16,212 nt of DNA from JBFXDI01 sp050181295. Its GTDB lineage: Bacteria > Pseudomonadota > Alphaproteobacteria > Rhizobiales > Aestuariivirgaceae. The position numbers and the translations under genes were made by a program. Below the pieces are notes generated by a model. It saw only the letters and a program-made list of their open reading frames with translations. It did not search any database and was not told the DNA's origin. Below are positions 16,073-16,212 of this stretch, piece after piece. The stretch is taken from the NCBI GenBank assembly GCA_050181295.1, contig JBFXDI010000094.1:1-16212 (forward strand), in the 5' to 3' direction. Within the stretch, counting starts at the first letter, position 1. Every line of letters begins with the position of its first letter.

Positions 16073-16212
16073 TTATCCACGGCTCGTCCCCGCCTTCGTG
16101 TTGTATCCTGGAAGATTAGAGAGGGCTTCGAGCGGAGCCCTGTAGGCGAGACACTTGAGGCGGGTTCTGTTGTAGTTGTCGACGAAGCGGTGGAGGAAGG
16201 CGTTGCGCTCGG
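16073..16212 (-). CDS. Transposase C-terminus (integrase-core IS481/IS3-like), cut by window edge
   Basis: Reading leftward from the right edge, the frame gives FLHRFVDNYNRTRLKCLAYR and then APLEALSNLPGYN before a TAA at 16073-16075. The pattern FVDxYNRTRLxCLxYRAPxEAL is the C-terminal tail of DDE integrase-core (rve) transposases, where the chain F-x-x-x-YN-x-x-R-x-H/L is followed by a short basic end. Only 46 codons are in view, so the catalytic DDE residues cannot be checked and the family assignment (IS481 or IS3-like) is tentative. Its position next to the guaA remnant and DUF1989 gene adds to the evidence that this locus has taken repeated insertions. Confidence 0.75.
   Translation of the reverse strand, partial: ERNAFLHRFVDNYNRTRLKCLAYRAPLEALSNLPGYNTKAGTSRG

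Overview
The window is high-GC DNA with GCC/CTG-rich codon use, short gene gaps and many ATGA/GTGA-type gene overlaps. It looks alphaproteobacterial, probably Hyphomicrobiales (Rhizobiales); this is an inference from protein similarity and codon style, not from a marker gene.

Region 1 (1-4193) looks like conserved chromosome. A minus-strand pair encodes a class I/II aminotransferase and a DUF2157 polytopic membrane protein that runs off the left edge. Divergent from them is guaA (GMP synthase).

Region 2 (about 4194-15416) looks like an 11.2 kb catabolic island inserted at the 3' end of guaA. The last 74 bp of guaA are repeated, about 80% identical and in the same orientation, at 15343-15416. 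That second copy has lost the stop codon and conserved C-terminal residues. The island holds a minus-strand LysR regulator and, divergent from it, a tight operon: a LamB/YcsF (PxpA-like) protein, a minimal biotin carboxyl carrier protein, a biotin carboxylase, AHS1 (PxpB/KipI-like) and AHS2 (PxpC/KipA-like) carboxyltransferase-type subunits, then a TorT-like periplasmic binding protein, a double ABC ATPase, an RbsC-type permease, a second diverged LamB/YcsF protein, a 4-oxalocrotonate tautomerase-family protein and a haloacetate-dehalogenase-like hydrolase. BCCP, BC, AHS1 and AHS2 are together the parts of a urea-carboxylase-type enzyme, split into four genes and joined to LamB proteins and a dedicated importer, with no allophanate hydrolase. 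The simplest reading is uptake of a small cyclic amide, lactam or other N-carboxylatable compound, followed by biotin-dependent N-carboxylation and ring opening or hydrolysis. The actual substrate cannot be read from the sequence.

Region 3 (15417-16212) holds a DUF1989 (urea-carboxylase-associated) gene starting just after the guaA remnant, then the C-terminal end of an insertion-sequence transposase reading leftward from the right edge. No integrase, tRNA, rRNA or CRISPR was seen.
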